Below, piece by piece: positions 9,187 through 17,615 of a stretch of 40,687 nt of DNA (the stretch's first letter is position 1; the number at the start of each line of letters is the position of its first letter). The stretch is from CALGFH01 sp036003705 (lineage in GTDB: Bacteria; Actinomycetota; CALGFH01). The notes under the pieces are model-generated. The model had not been told where the DNA came from, made no database searches, and worked only from the letters and a program-made list of their open reading frames with translations. The stretch is from contig DASYSE010000022.1 of the NCBI GenBank assembly GCA_036003705.1, positions 1 through 40,687 of the forward strand, given 5' to 3'. A program made the position numbers and the translations under genes.

Positions 9187-10167
9187 ATGCTGCCCCGCAT
9201 GGCCGAGCTACCGGGGCGTGAGAAGCGCCATCAGGGCCAGGGCAAGGGTGCGGTGCGGGTGGGGACCGCGTCCTGGACCGACCCGACTCTGCTCAAGTCC
9301 GGCTGGTATCCCAAGGGCGCCAACGACGCCGAGGCCCGCCTGCGCTTCTACGCCACCCAGTTCCCGATCGTCGAGGTCGACGCCACCTACTACTACCTGC
9401 CCCGCGAGGAGCAGGCCGGCCTCTGGGTGGACCGGACCCCGCCCGACTTCGTCTTCAACATCAAGGCGTTCAGCCTGCTCACCGGCCACCCAACGCTCCG
9501 CAAGGCCCTGCCCGAGGACCTGCTGGGCGAGCTTGCCCCCGAGCACCGCGACAAGCAGCGCCTCTACGCCTCCCACCTGTCGGCCGACGGCCAGGCCGAG
9601 GTCTGGCGCCGCTTCCGCGACGCCCTGCTTCCCCTCGACTCCGCGGGCAAGCTCGGCGCCGTCCTGCTCCAGTATCCGGAGTGGTTCACCCCTCGCAGAT
9701 CCAGCCGCGAGGAGCTGCGCGCGGTCCGCGACCGCCTCCCCGGCTACCAGGTCTGCGTCGAGTTCCGCAACGCCACCTGGCTGGCCACCGACCCCGACCG
9801 GGAACGCACCCTCGACCTGCTCGGTGACCTCAACCTCCCCTTGGTCTGCGTCGACATGCCCCAGGGGTTCCGCTCCTCGATCCCCCCCATCGCCGAGGCC
9901 CCCTCCCCCGACCTCTCGGTGGTCCGCTTCCACGGCCGCGACCCCACAGCCTGGGAGAAGAAGACCGTCTCCGAACGCTTCCGCTACCTCTACACGGAGA
10001 AGGAGCTCGCCGAGTGGGTCCCCAAGGTCGACCACCTCGCCGAATCCGCCCGCGAGGTCCACGTCCTCATGAACAACTGCTATCGGGACCAGGCGGTGAC
10101 CAACGCCAGGCAGCTCGCGGACCTGCTGAGCAGCGCAGATGCCTCGGTGGTATCGCCGACCGGTTGA
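9187..10167 (+). CDS. DUF72 domain protein (YecE-like TIM barrel)
   Basis: 326 residues from ATG 9187 (ATG 9199 is also in frame). The opening VRVGTASWTDPTLLKSGWYP and the motifs FPIVEVDATYYYLPREEQ, FVFNIKAFSLLTGHP, VCVEFRN, VVRFHGRDPTAW and VHVLMNNCYRDQAVTNARQLADLL are those of DUF72, a TIM-barrel family of unknown reaction found across bacteria. Length fits the actinobacterial branch. The last residues (SSADASVVSPTG) overlap the recombinase remnant in another frame, so the natural C-terminus was probably trimmed when that sequence arrived, just after the conserved NARQLADLL helix. Confidence 0.9.
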   Translation: MLPRMAELPGREKRHQGQGKGAVRVGTASWTDPTLLKSGWYPKGANDAEARLRFYATQFPIVEVDATYYYLPREEQAGLWVDRTPPDFVFNIKAFSLLTGHPTLRKALPEDLLGELAPEHRDKQRLYASHLSADGQAEVWRRFRDALLPLDSAGKLGAVLLQYPEWFTPRRSSREELRAVRDRLPGYQVCVEFRNATWLATDPDRERTLDLLGDLNLPLVCVDMPQGFRSSIPPIAEAPSPDLSVVRFHGRDPTAWEKKTVSERFRYLYTEKELAEWVPKVDHLAESAREVHVLMNNCYRDQAVTNARQLADLLSSADASVVSPTG

Positions 10168-10409
10168 AACGTAGCGCTCCATGTGCCGAGAAGCATCGGG
10201 GCGCCGACGCCGGCATCAGCGACCTACACCCACATGTGTTCCGTCACACCTGGGCGCATGCGTTCCGGGCGGCCGGGGGTAACGAGGGCGATCTGATGCT
10301 GCTGGGCGGCTGGCGCAGCCGGGCCATGCTTGACCGGTACGGCAAGGCGGCCGCCGCCGACCGGGCTGCCGACGCGTACCGCCGCCTGTCGCTGGGCGAC
10401 CGAATCTAG
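10146..10409 (+). pseudogene. C-terminal remnant of a tyrosine recombinase (phage-type integrase)
   Basis: The frame GIADRLKRSAPCAEKHR..AGISDLHPHVFRHTWAHAF.. carries the HxFRHTWAH box (His and second catalytic Arg). It is followed by GDLMLLGGWRSRAMLDRYG, which holds the Trp/His position and the nucleophile Tyr, and by a normal-looking tail ending at TAG 10407-10409. Everything upstream, including the first catalytic Arg and the core- and arm-binding domains, is missing; the DUF72 gene occupies that place. It is a dead fragment marking the left border of a lower-GC accessory stretch. Confidence 0.8.
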
Positions 10410-10448
10410 TGTGCAATTGGAGCGACGGCGATGAGTCCTGCGTCTGCT

Positions 10449-10742
10449 TCAGTCCCCTGGTAGAGCAAACGGTGGCCTCGGCGGTCGGCGGCCAGCGTGC
10501 AAGGCAACGACACGTTCTTGGACTCGCGCCTTGTAGTCCGCACAATCGCACAGCTCATGCACAACGCCACCGTGATAGACGACGTGCTCGAACACTTCCA
10601 GCGCCGCGAGGCGCACGGCCGTTGGTCGAGATGCTTCGGAACTTGTCGAGGCCGCGAAGACCTGCTCTGCGTAGTCCAACCATCCGCCATCCCGGGTAGC
10701 GCGCTCATAGCCGTAGCAGCGGCGCAACATCCCGCGGAACAT
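10449..10742 (-). CDS. Small hypothetical protein
   Basis: 97 residues if started at ATG 10742. The same frame is open back to about 10826 with a protein-like extension (IASRIRKLRGRQTDVDLAFEEWA) but no standard start codon. The real start may therefore be lost, or be a rare ATA at 10816-10818 behind GTGAGG. The core (CYGYERATRDGGWLDYAEQVF .. LEVFEHVVYHGGVVHELCD) looks like a folded helical protein with three Cys and several His. I do not recognise it. It lies directly downstream of the 115-residue gene on the same strand, in the low-GC islet, and could be a co-transcribed partner. Confidence 0.5.
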   Translation of the reverse strand: MFRGMLRRCYGYERATRDGGWLDYAEQVFAASTSSEASRPTAVRLAALEVFEHVVYHGGVVHELCDCADYKARVQERVVALHAGRRPPRPPFALPGD

Positions 10743-10832
10743 GGCCCATTCCTCGAATGCGAGATCGACGTCGGTCTGTCGACCCCGGAGCTTCCGGATA
10801 CGTGAGGCGATGGTTCGGACTATGAGTAGACC

Positions 10833-11180
10833 TCACTGAGCTGGCCGGTCGGACTCTGCGAGTCCGTCGATGAAGTCACGGTCGGTGCTGTCGATCCTCG
10901 GGAGCCTGATCGGCTTCCCTAGAGTCAACTGGTCGGAACCACCATCATCGAGGAATTCCTCCAAGCGGGTCCTCGCGGTCGCTAGGAAGTGGGCGTGAAC
11001 CTGCACCTGACCGCCCACCGTTCTTGCCACCGATCGCGACAGTTCTACTATCACCGAACCCAGGTCGAGGCCGTCCCGCTCCACCTTGAACAGAAGTTCA
11101 AGGTGATCCCCGGTCGGGGGTAATTCCTCCACAGTGATGCTGAACGGTCCGTAGTCCAACGGCCCAACCGTGTTCTCCAT
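10833..11180 (-). CDS. Hypothetical protein, 115 residues
   Basis: ATG 11180 has a strong GGGGGGAG site six bases upstream and a good sigma-70-like promoter 65-90 bp upstream. The protein is acidic and soluble: it opens MENTVGPLDYGPFSITVEEL, then alternates beta-like segments (HLELLFKVERDGLDLGSVIVEL, VQVHAHFLATARTRLEEFL) and has no Cys. I recognise no family. The following same-strand frame begins at its stop codon, suggesting a two-gene unit. Codon use is less G/C-biased than in the flanking chromosome, as expected for acquired DNA. Confidence 0.65.
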   Translation of the reverse strand: MENTVGPLDYGPFSITVEELPPTGDHLELLFKVERDGLDLGSVIVELSRSVARTVGGQVQVHAHFLATARTRLEEFLDDGGSDQLTLGKPIRLPRIDSTDRDFIDGLAESDRPAQ

Positions 11181-11242
11181 GTGCTCCCCCCTGATGCCAA
11201 CGTCGATAGGCCACCCACTCTGACGTTTGACCGACTTGGGAA

Positions 11243-11271
11243 GTTATCAGAGTCGTCAAGGCCAAAGTCAA
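11243..11271 (-). promoter_or_regulatory. Sigma-70-type promoter of the 115-residue gene
   Basis: On the minus strand TTGACT (-35, 11266-11271) is followed after exactly 17 bases by GATAAC (-10, 11243-11248). The predicted transcript starts near 11236 and leaves a leader of about 55 bases to ATG 11180. The repeat copy at 11291-11418 lies just upstream of the -35, so it is outside this transcript. Confidence 0.5.
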
Positions 11272-11290
11272 CTCCTACCACTATGCGTGG

Positions 11291-11418
11291 CAACCGGGGC
11301 AGGCTCAAAATGCCGCCGTAGGCGGCGCGGGCCGGAAGGTCCGCCAAGATCGCGGCCGCGCCGACGGTTCAATCGCGCGAAGCGCACCGCTCCCCCGAGG
11401 GGGCCATAAGCCGGCACG
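11291..11418 (-). repeat. Hairpin-rich repeat, copy A
   Basis: Copy A aligns over its whole length with 12886-13035 (same orientation, by eye roughly four bases in five identical; the block CAATCGCGCGAAGCGCACCG is exact). Read on the minus strand it holds, in order, a CCCC-CTC-GGGG hairpin, a GCGC-TTC-GCGC hairpin, a stem GCGGACC-TTCC-GGCCCGC and a last stem GCCGCC-TAC-GGCGGC followed by ATTTTG, which is terminator-like. The third stem differs in sequence from copy B but keeps its pairing. The following 11419-11647 shows no gene. Confidence 0.7.
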
Positions 11419-11647
11419 TGGCGCAGCTTGGTCAGCGCACCTGCTTTGGGAGCAGCCCCAAGAATGCGCGGTGCGAAGCGGCGTTTCCGCAGGATCGGCG
11501 CGACCGTTCCTCACCGAATCAGGTGGTGTCCTGGCGTGACTCGCGTCGCCGACTACAAGCGCCTGTGCGTTGTGCAATCACCGGGTCCCGCAGGTCGCAG
11601 TCGAAGGTCACGGCCGCACGATCCTGGATGTAGCCGTCCTGATCGGG

Positions 11648-12735
11648 CTAGACCGGCTCCTTGTTGGAGAAGCGCTCGCCGTTCCATTCGGTGCCGTTGG
11701 GGGTTGCCTGCTTTAGCCGGTAGAGATCCCTCGTGTTCTCGATCAGGAACCACAGCTCCAGCTGTCCCTTGGCGTCCAAGGCCAAGGTAGAGGTTTCCAG
11801 CTGCTCGCCGGGAACCGGGTTTTCCACAATGGATTGCCACTCGCTCCAGGAGGAACCCGTGTGGTCCTGCTCAAGCTTCCACAGAGACCCCGTGTCCTCT
11901 TCGACGCCGAACAGCACGAGCCGCCCGTCGGCGTGTGCTCCGACCGTGGCGAAACGGACCCGGGGGGGTTTTGGCAGCGGTCTCCAGGACCCCCAGCCGC
12001 TGCCATCAAAGAACTGCCAGCGGTGGAATAGCTCGCTGTCACCCGTGAACAAGTTCACGGTCCGTTGACGGGTCTGTGCCGCCACGACCCAAGAAGCCTC
12101 CTGGCCCTCCGGAGCTCCCAGCGATTCCCAGTCGGACCAGCCGCCCTCAGGACGCTGTGATCGGGTCCACACGACACCGTCGATCGCCACAAACAGTTCC
12201 AGGCGCCAGTCCTTGTTCCGCACCACCACCGGCCAGCCGTCAACCATGGGGTGGTCAGGGGGGTGTTTCAGCGAGGACCACGCTGACCACCCCGAGGACG
12301 GAGAGCGCTGCCAGATGTGCCACACCGCCAGATCGTCGCCGCGGGTGAACAGTTCCAGGCGCCCGTCGCCGTTGTATACGAGCGTCGGATAGCCCGCGAC
12401 CACCGTCGTCTGCAGTTCAGGCGGCTTGCCGAGCGACCTCCAGTCTGACCAGCCGCCCTCTCGACGCTGCCAGCGGTGCCAGGCTGCCCCATCCAAGCCG
12501 TTGAGAACGATCTCTAGGCGACCATCGCTGTTCCGCGCCACGGCGGGCCCGTAGCCGCCGCTACCCCCGGGGGTTCGCCAAGCGAGTTCCAGTCCGTCCA
12601 TTCGCCGCCAGGAGTCTCCTGCCAGCGATGCAGCACGGTATATGGGTCGTACCCGGCCTCGCTGGACTGCTTTGTCACCAGCTCCAGACGCCCGTCGTGG
12701 TTCTTGGCGAGAACGATGGGTCCCAGGCTACGCAT
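11648..12735 (-). pseudogene. PLL-like seven-bladed beta-propeller lectin, one-base frameshift
   Basis: Starting at ATG 12735 (GAGGTGAGGTG upstream) the first frame gives blade 1 (GPIVLAKNHDGRLELV..HRWQETPGGEWTDWNSLGEPPG) and then goes wrong at a C5G5 run at 12563-12572. One base back, the frame that ends at 11648 continues with GSGGYGPAVARNSDGRLE and five more blades plus a seventh ending at the stop. Each blade has the PLL pattern: DGRLELF, then W-HxWQ, then GGWSxWxSLG, about 48-52 residues each. PLL-type propellers of Photorhabdus and relatives bind sugars such as fucose. No signal peptide is seen. The seven blades sum to a closed propeller only if the two frames are joined. It is a pseudogene, a sequencing error in the G run, or a slippage-expressed gene. 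Confidence 0.75.
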
Positions 12736-12885
12736 GACGTCACCTCACCTCGTCGGCACCCCTACAGGCGGACCAAGCCTCTCACACCGACACAATGGGC
12801 GAAAGATCCTCGTACGGCATGAGTCCTCTCATCAGACTGCAAGTTCGGCAGCCTGCCTAGGGACCTGCAATGTCACCCTCAGTTG

Positions 12886-13035
12886 CAACCAGCCCAAGCT
12901 GAGATTGCCGCCGCAGGCGACGCCGGCCGAAGGCCAGCCAGGATCGCGGCCGTGCCGATGAATCAATCGCGCGAAGCGCACCGTGCGGTGCGGCCGCTCC
13001 ACTCCCCCTCAGGGGGGTCGACGGCTCACGGCCTC
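12886..13035 (-). repeat. Hairpin-rich repeat, copy B
   Basis: Second copy of the element at 11291-11418, about 1.6 kb away and in the same orientation, lying about 150 bp upstream of the lectin start. On the minus strand it shows GCGC-TTC-GCGC, then GCTGGCC-TTC-GGCCGGC, then GTCGCC-TGC-GGCGGC. Compared with copy A it has an insertion of about 15 bases (12984-12998) between the conserved 20-base block and the C-run/G-run hairpin. 12736-12885 holds no gene and presumably carries the lectin promoter; I see no convincing -35/-10 pair. Confidence 0.7.
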
Positions 13036-13166
13036 GCCGGGTGGTCGGCAGGTTCTGGCCGCCGTACCGCCGTCCGTAACGCTGCTGAGACGGAGACCGG
13101 CCACAGTGGCACGTGACAGGGGACGCTGGGGTGGCGGTGCCGAGTGAGCTGCGTAGAGCGAGGGGC

Positions 13167-14417
13167 ATGGCGGTGACCGGGGCGGCCCGGATGCCCAGGC
13201 GGCCGGGCGTGCTGGCGTGGGCGCTGTGGGTGCTGGTGGTGCTCGGCCTGGCCGCGGGGTTCTGGCTGGAGGTTCTGTTGAGGCGGGCCGGCCGGGCCGA
13301 TCCCCTGGACACCGCGGTTGGCCCGACGGTGGCAGCGGTGAGCGCGGCCACGGTCGGGGCCGTGCTGGCCGGCCGCCGGCCCCGCCACCCGGTCGGCTGG
13401 CTGCTGCTGGCCTTGGCCCTATGCCTGGCCGCGAACGGGGTGGCCGGGGGGTACGCGCCGTACGGGCTGGAGGCCCGGCCCGGGGCGCTGCCGGCCGCCG
13501 CCTGGGTGGCCATGTACTACCCGGCCACCGCCCTGGCGGCGTTCGCCTGCCTCGGCCTGGTCCTGCTGCTGGTGCCCACCGGGTCGCCGCCGTCGCCCCG
13601 CTGGCGCTGGTGGGCGTGGCTCACGGTGGGGGCGCCGGCCGTCCTGCTGCTGGCCATGCCGCTGGCGCCCAGGCCGCCGGACTGGCGCTACCACGCGGTC
13701 GACAACCCGCTCGACCTGCGTCCCTTCGACGGGGCGCTGCTGCTGGCCAACCGGGCCGCGCTCGCCGTGACCGTCCTGGGCATCCTGGTCGGCGCCGGGT
13801 CGCTGGTGGTGCGGTTCCGCCGCGCCCGGGGCGTGGAGCGCCAGCAGCTTCGCTGGGTGGTGCTGGCCGCCGCCCTGACCGGGGTGGGGATGCTGGCCTC
13901 GGTGGTCCTGGTCGCGGCGGGCAACGAGGTCCTGGTCGGCTGGGTGGGCGGGGTCTGCGTGGCGTTCCTGCCCCTGGCGATCGGCGCGGCGGTCCTGCGC
14001 TACCGCCTGTTCGACCTGGACCGCATCATCAGCCGCACGCTGGCCTATGGCCTGCTCACCGTGCTGCTGGGCCTGGGGTATGCCGGGGTCGTCCTGGGGC
14101 TTGGCCGGCTGCTGCCGCAGGGCTCCACTCTGGTGGTCGCCGGCGCGACCCTGGCCGTCGCTGGGGTGTTCCAGCCGGCCCGCCGCCGCGTCCAGGCCGC
14201 GGTGGACCGGCGGTTCAACCGGCGCCGCCACGATGCCGCCCAGGCGATCGCGGCGTTCAGCACCCGGCTGCGGGAGGAGGTCGACCTGGAGGCGTTGACC
14301 GGCGAGCTGCTGGCGGTGGTCGAGCAGACGATGCAGCCGACGATGGCGTCGCTGTGGCTGCGGCCGCAACCGCCGTCAGGGGCGGCTGAGGCCGTCACGG
14401 CCCGGCAACGCACCTGA
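13167..14417 (+). CDS. Multi-TM sensor-like membrane protein without kinase domain
   Basis: 416 residues from ATG 13167; GTG 13113 or 13131 would add up to 18 residues, and none has a good ribosome-binding site. About ten TM helices can be seen, from VLAWALWVLVVLGLAAGF to STLVVAGATLAVAGVFQPA. RYRLFDLDRIISRTLAYGLLTVLLGLGYAG and FQPARRRVQAAVDRRFNRRRHDA form the conserved end of actinobacterial membrane sensor domains that usually lead into a GAF or histidine-kinase module. Here only a short helix (FSTRLREEVDLEALTGELLAVVEQ) and a few residues follow before the stop, so no kinase is attached. Function unknown. A decayed relative lies at 17616-17810. Confidence 0.8.
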   Translation: MAVTGAARMPRRPGVLAWALWVLVVLGLAAGFWLEVLLRRAGRADPLDTAVGPTVAAVSAATVGAVLAGRRPRHPVGWLLLALALCLAANGVAGGYAPYGLEARPGALPAAAWVAMYYPATALAAFACLGLVLLLVPTGSPPSPRWRWWAWLTVGAPAVLLLAMPLAPRPPDWRYHAVDNPLDLRPFDGALLLANRAALAVTVLGILVGAGSLVVRFRRARGVERQQLRWVVLAAALTGVGMLASVVLVAAGNEVLVGWVGGVCVAFLPLAIGAAVLRYRLFDLDRIISRTLAYGLLTVLLGLGYAGVVLGLGRLLPQGSTLVVAGATLAVAGVFQPARRRVQAAVDRRFNRRRHDAAQAIAAFSTRLREEVDLEALTGELLAVVEQTMQPTMASLWLRPQPPSGAAEAVTARQRT

Positions 14418-14552
14418 GGACCAACCAGCGTCAGCCAACGGCCCGCTACCGGCCCGTGGACCTGCGCGATCGGGGTGGCCGGCTGGGCGGCGCACTCTGC
14501 GATCACCAACGACCATCGGAGCGCCGCCAGGGGCCCGGCCCAACGGCCACGG

Positions 14553-16406
14553 TCACCAGGAGTCGCCACCGCCGCCGCCACCACCGCCGTCCGACGATCC
14601 GCCGCCAGAGAAGCCGCCGCCACCGCTGGAGTCGTGGCCGCCGCCCCAAGACCAGCCACCCCTCGAGAGGTCGTGGAGAGGACGGCGCCAGCCGGTATCG
14701 GTGGGTCGTGCGACCAGCAGCATTGCCGACGACCGCGCGAACTGGTCGATGAGCCCGACCAGCCAGCTCACCGGCTGCGGCTGGTCGCCCAGATACCAGG
14801 ACGGGCGGAATCCAAGGCCGAGCTGGGGACGGGCCCGAACCCACCGCCTGGTCCGCCCGAACACGATCGCATACGGCAGCTCCCGCGACAGCACGCCCTC
14901 GACAGCCGTCGCACCGCGGATGTCGGCCCCAAGAGACTGCAGGTAGGTCCGGAAGCCGGCCACCCGGCGGGCCAGCTCAGTGCCGGTGGGAGTCCGCCTT
15001 GGCATCCGCCGGGCTCCCCACCACAGCAACAGACCGCCGAACACAATTGGGATGGGCACCAGCGCCAGTCGGGCGCGCCATATGGCCAGCCCCAGCAGGA
15101 CCGCACCGACCACCGCCAGTGCGGCCCCGCGTCGAGCCCAGATCGCCTGGACCTGGTCGGGGCGGGCGGTGAACCATCCTCGCTGCACGGCCTCCTCGGA
15201 GAGCACCGACCGGATCCGCTCGAACCGGCTGTGGAACTGCTGGTGCAGTTCCGACAGCCTGTGCGAGGAACCCATCCCGAACAGCTCCTCCAGCAGCGCA
15301 CGCTCGTAGCCAACCAGGTCCCCATGGGGCTGCAACTGAACGAGCTGCCAGTCGCGGGGTTGGTGTCCACGCCCGGGACGCTCCTCGATCCGCAGATAGC
15401 CACGGACAGCCAGGTCGACCAGGGTGGCGGTCACGGCCACCGGCGTCACCACCTTGTCCAGCAGCAGCCCGGCCTGAGCGGGCCGAAGCCCATCGGGCGG
15501 CGCAGCCTCCAACCGCAGCATGCCGCCGGCTCGCGATCGGCTCGCGGTCACCGCTGGCTGGGCGGCGGCGCCGCCGGCACCGGACCCGGCCACCACCCGC
15601 CGGTTCCGGCCGACCGCCACCAGCCAGCCGACAACCAGCAGCACGGCAGATGCTCCGGCCATGCCCATCGACGCCGGGGTCGCCGCAAACGCACGGGCCA
15701 AGCTCCAGCGCTCCTGCAGCATCGGATGCGGGGCCGGCACCACCCCGGTCGGGAATCCCACCCCAACGGCCAGCCCTTCGAACGGCCCCAGGTCGCCGAC
15801 GGCAAAGGAGGCTGTCCGCCCGTCCACCAGGCTGGACCCACAGGGCCGCCCGGCCCCCGAGGGCCCGGCATGGCAGGCCACATGGGTGATGGCCGCCGGG
15901 GCGGTGACCGTCGCCGACGCCTCTCCGATGGGAACCTTCCACAGGCTGCCCACCACGTTCCAGTACAGCTCGTCGTGGTCGGCGAACCCGTCCAGCGCAC
16001 CCTGGACCCGGTAGTCGATGGTGTAGTCGTGCCGGCCCGTCACCGTCTGGTTCGGATCCCCGATCCGGATGCGCAGCAGCGGCCCCTCCTCCCCGTCAGC
16101 GTCTTCCAGCGAGTACTGGTCGGGCGCGTCCGGCGAGCGGACCCCAACGACCCGCACCGGGTACAGGCGGTCGCGCCGGCTGTCGAAGCGGCGCCGTACT
16201 GGCAGGTCGCGCAGGATACCGTGCCGTTGTGCCGGGCCGAAGTCATAGCTGATCCGCTCGCTGACCAGCAGCTCCCCGCTGGGCTCGATGCGCAGCTGCA
16301 CGCTGTAGGCACGGATCTGCTCATCGGCCCGAGCCCAGCCTGGGGCGGCCAGCAGCAACCCGGCGGCCAGGACGACCACCGCCGGCGCGCCTCCCAGCCA
16401 GCGCAT
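14553..16406 (-). CDS. DUF2207 predicted membrane protein
   Basis: 617 residues from ATG 16406, behind GAGGAGGTGG. Signal peptide (MRWLGGAPAVVVLAAGLLLAAPGWARA). The extracellular DUF2207 domain starts with IRAYSVQLRIEPSGELLVSERISYDFG, with GILRDLP, DYTIDYRVQG and DELYWNVVG motifs of the family. TM near residues 265-285, then a cytoplasmic winged-helix-like region (LLLDKVVTPVAVTATLVDLAVRGYLRIEE), two close TMs (ALAVVGAVLLGLAIW, LVPIPIVFGGLLLWWG) and a C-terminal domain ending in Gly/Ser-rich SGGGGGGGGDSW-like sequence. That Gly-rich, low-complexity tail is a hallmark of the family. Role unknown, at the cell envelope. The same strand carries the CorA gene 104 bp upstream, so co-transcription is possible. 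Confidence 0.9.
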   Translation of the reverse strand: MRWLGGAPAVVVLAAGLLLAAPGWARADEQIRAYSVQLRIEPSGELLVSERISYDFGPAQRHGILRDLPVRRRFDSRRDRLYPVRVVGVRSPDAPDQYSLEDADGEEGPLLRIRIGDPNQTVTGRHDYTIDYRVQGALDGFADHDELYWNVVGSLWKVPIGEASATVTAPAAITHVACHAGPSGAGRPCGSSLVDGRTASFAVGDLGPFEGLAVGVGFPTGVVPAPHPMLQERWSLARAFAATPASMGMAGASAVLLVVGWLVAVGRNRRVVAGSGAGGAAAQPAVTASRSRAGGMLRLEAAPPDGLRPAQAGLLLDKVVTPVAVTATLVDLAVRGYLRIEERPGRGHQPRDWQLVQLQPHGDLVGYERALLEELFGMGSSHRLSELHQQFHSRFERIRSVLSEEAVQRGWFTARPDQVQAIWARRGAALAVVGAVLLGLAIWRARLALVPIPIVFGGLLLWWGARRMPRRTPTGTELARRVAGFRTYLQSLGADIRGATAVEGVLSRELPYAIVFGRTRRWVRARPQLGLGFRPSWYLGDQPQPVSWLVGLIDQFARSSAMLLVARPTDTGWRRPLHDLSRGGWSWGGGHDSSGGGGFSGGGSSDGGGGGGGGDSW

Positions 16407-16510
16407 CCCAGGCCACCTCCTCGACCGGCAAGCATCCACCCATCACCACAGCAGGACAAGACTCAGCCAGGTGGCCGCGCAGAACCGGCTGTCGCGCGGC
16501 CGGGGAGCGG

Positions 16511-17494
16511 CTACCACCATCCTTGGCGCTTGGCCCAGCGCAGCAGGATGGCCGAGATGGCCACCATGATTGCCAGCACCGTGACCAGATGGGGGAAGTC
16601 GGTGCGGTCGTTGACGATGATGTTCATCCCGTAGACCGACGACAGCGCGGTGATCGGCAGGGTGATGACCGCGATCAGCGCCAGTCGTTCGGCGGCGATC
16701 GTCACCTTGGTGTCGGTCCGTGCCTTGTAGAACTCGATCACCCCCTGGAGATACCGGATCTGGCCGTCGGCCACGCCGGTGACCCGGGCGAACTGGTCCT
16801 CGAGGTCGGCCACCAGCGGCTGTCCGTCGGTGGGGACGAAGCGGCCGAGCGCGGACATCCTCCCGTAGATCTGGTGGCCGAGCGCCGCCATGTTGGACAC
16901 CGCCAGCAGCGCATGACGGGTGCGGAACAGCTCCTCGAGGAACTCCTCGGGGTCGCCCAGGTGCCCGGAGGTGACCCGCTGCTCCAGCGGCCACACGTCA
17001 CGGGTGACGGTCTCCACGAACGCCTCCTGGCCTTGGGCCAGGGCGGACACGATCGCGTAGGACAGCTCGAACGGCGACCTGGGGCGCAGCCGTCCCGCCT
17101 CGATCCGCTGCAGCACCCCGCGGGTCTCGCGCAACGCGGCCTCCAGGGTGACCGCCGGGTTGAGCGGTCCGTGGACGGTGACCAGGTAGCGGGGGCCGAT
17201 GAACTGGTCGAGCTCGATGTAGTGGACATGGCCGCCCTTGCCAAGCTCGGGAGCGTGCAGGACGACGAACACGTGGTCGCGATAGGCGCGCACCTTGGGC
17301 ACGGCGTTGCGCTCGATAGAGGCCCGGATGGCCAGTGGGTGGAAGCCGAACACCTCCGACAGCATCTGGGCGGCCTCCTGGTCGCAGACGGGGATGTCCA
17401 CCCAGACAAGCCCGTCGTCGCGGGCAAGCAGCGCCGCGAGCTCCTCCACCGGATGCTGCTCGATGCCTTCATCGGACATGAAGCGAACGTCCAT
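16511..17494 (-). CDS. corA: CorA-like divalent metal cation transporter
   Basis: 327 residues from ATG 17494 (GGGAGGTGG about eight bases upstream). The long N-terminal cytoplasmic alpha/beta domain (to about 265) opens LLARDDGLVWVDIPVCDQEAAQ. The C-terminus has two TM helices: LALIAVITLPITALSSVYGMN, ending in the diagnostic YGMN selectivity motif, and FPHLVTVLAIMVAISAILL with a basic tail RWAKRQGWW. The loop is NIIVNDRTDFPH in place of the usual MPE-containing loop, so substrate preference (Mg2+, Co2+ or another metal, influx or efflux) is not certain. Pentameric inner-membrane channel by family knowledge. Confidence 0.9.
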   Translation of the reverse strand: MDVRFMSDEGIEQHPVEELAALLARDDGLVWVDIPVCDQEAAQMLSEVFGFHPLAIRASIERNAVPKVRAYRDHVFVVLHAPELGKGGHVHYIELDQFIGPRYLVTVHGPLNPAVTLEAALRETRGVLQRIEAGRLRPRSPFELSYAIVSALAQGQEAFVETVTRDVWPLEQRVTSGHLGDPEEFLEELFRTRHALLAVSNMAALGHQIYGRMSALGRFVPTDGQPLVADLEDQFARVTGVADGQIRYLQGVIEFYKARTDTKVTIAAERLALIAVITLPITALSSVYGMNIIVNDRTDFPHLVTVLAIMVAISAILLRWAKRQGWW

Positions 17495-17615
17495 CCGCCC
17501 GCCACCTCCCTGGATCAGGCTTCCCTGGCTGGTCTGCGCCTGTGCTACCACACCCGGCCGAACAACCCCGGGCCGAGCACGGACACGATTGTGGTGGGCC
17601 GACACCGGGGCGGCC

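Noticed and set aside
10146..13040. Integron cassette array with the repeats as attC sites
   Set aside because: The recombinase tail lacks IntI-like motifs, the repeats lack attC R/L core sites, and a gene has its own promoter after copy A. Kept only as a repeat-flanked islet.
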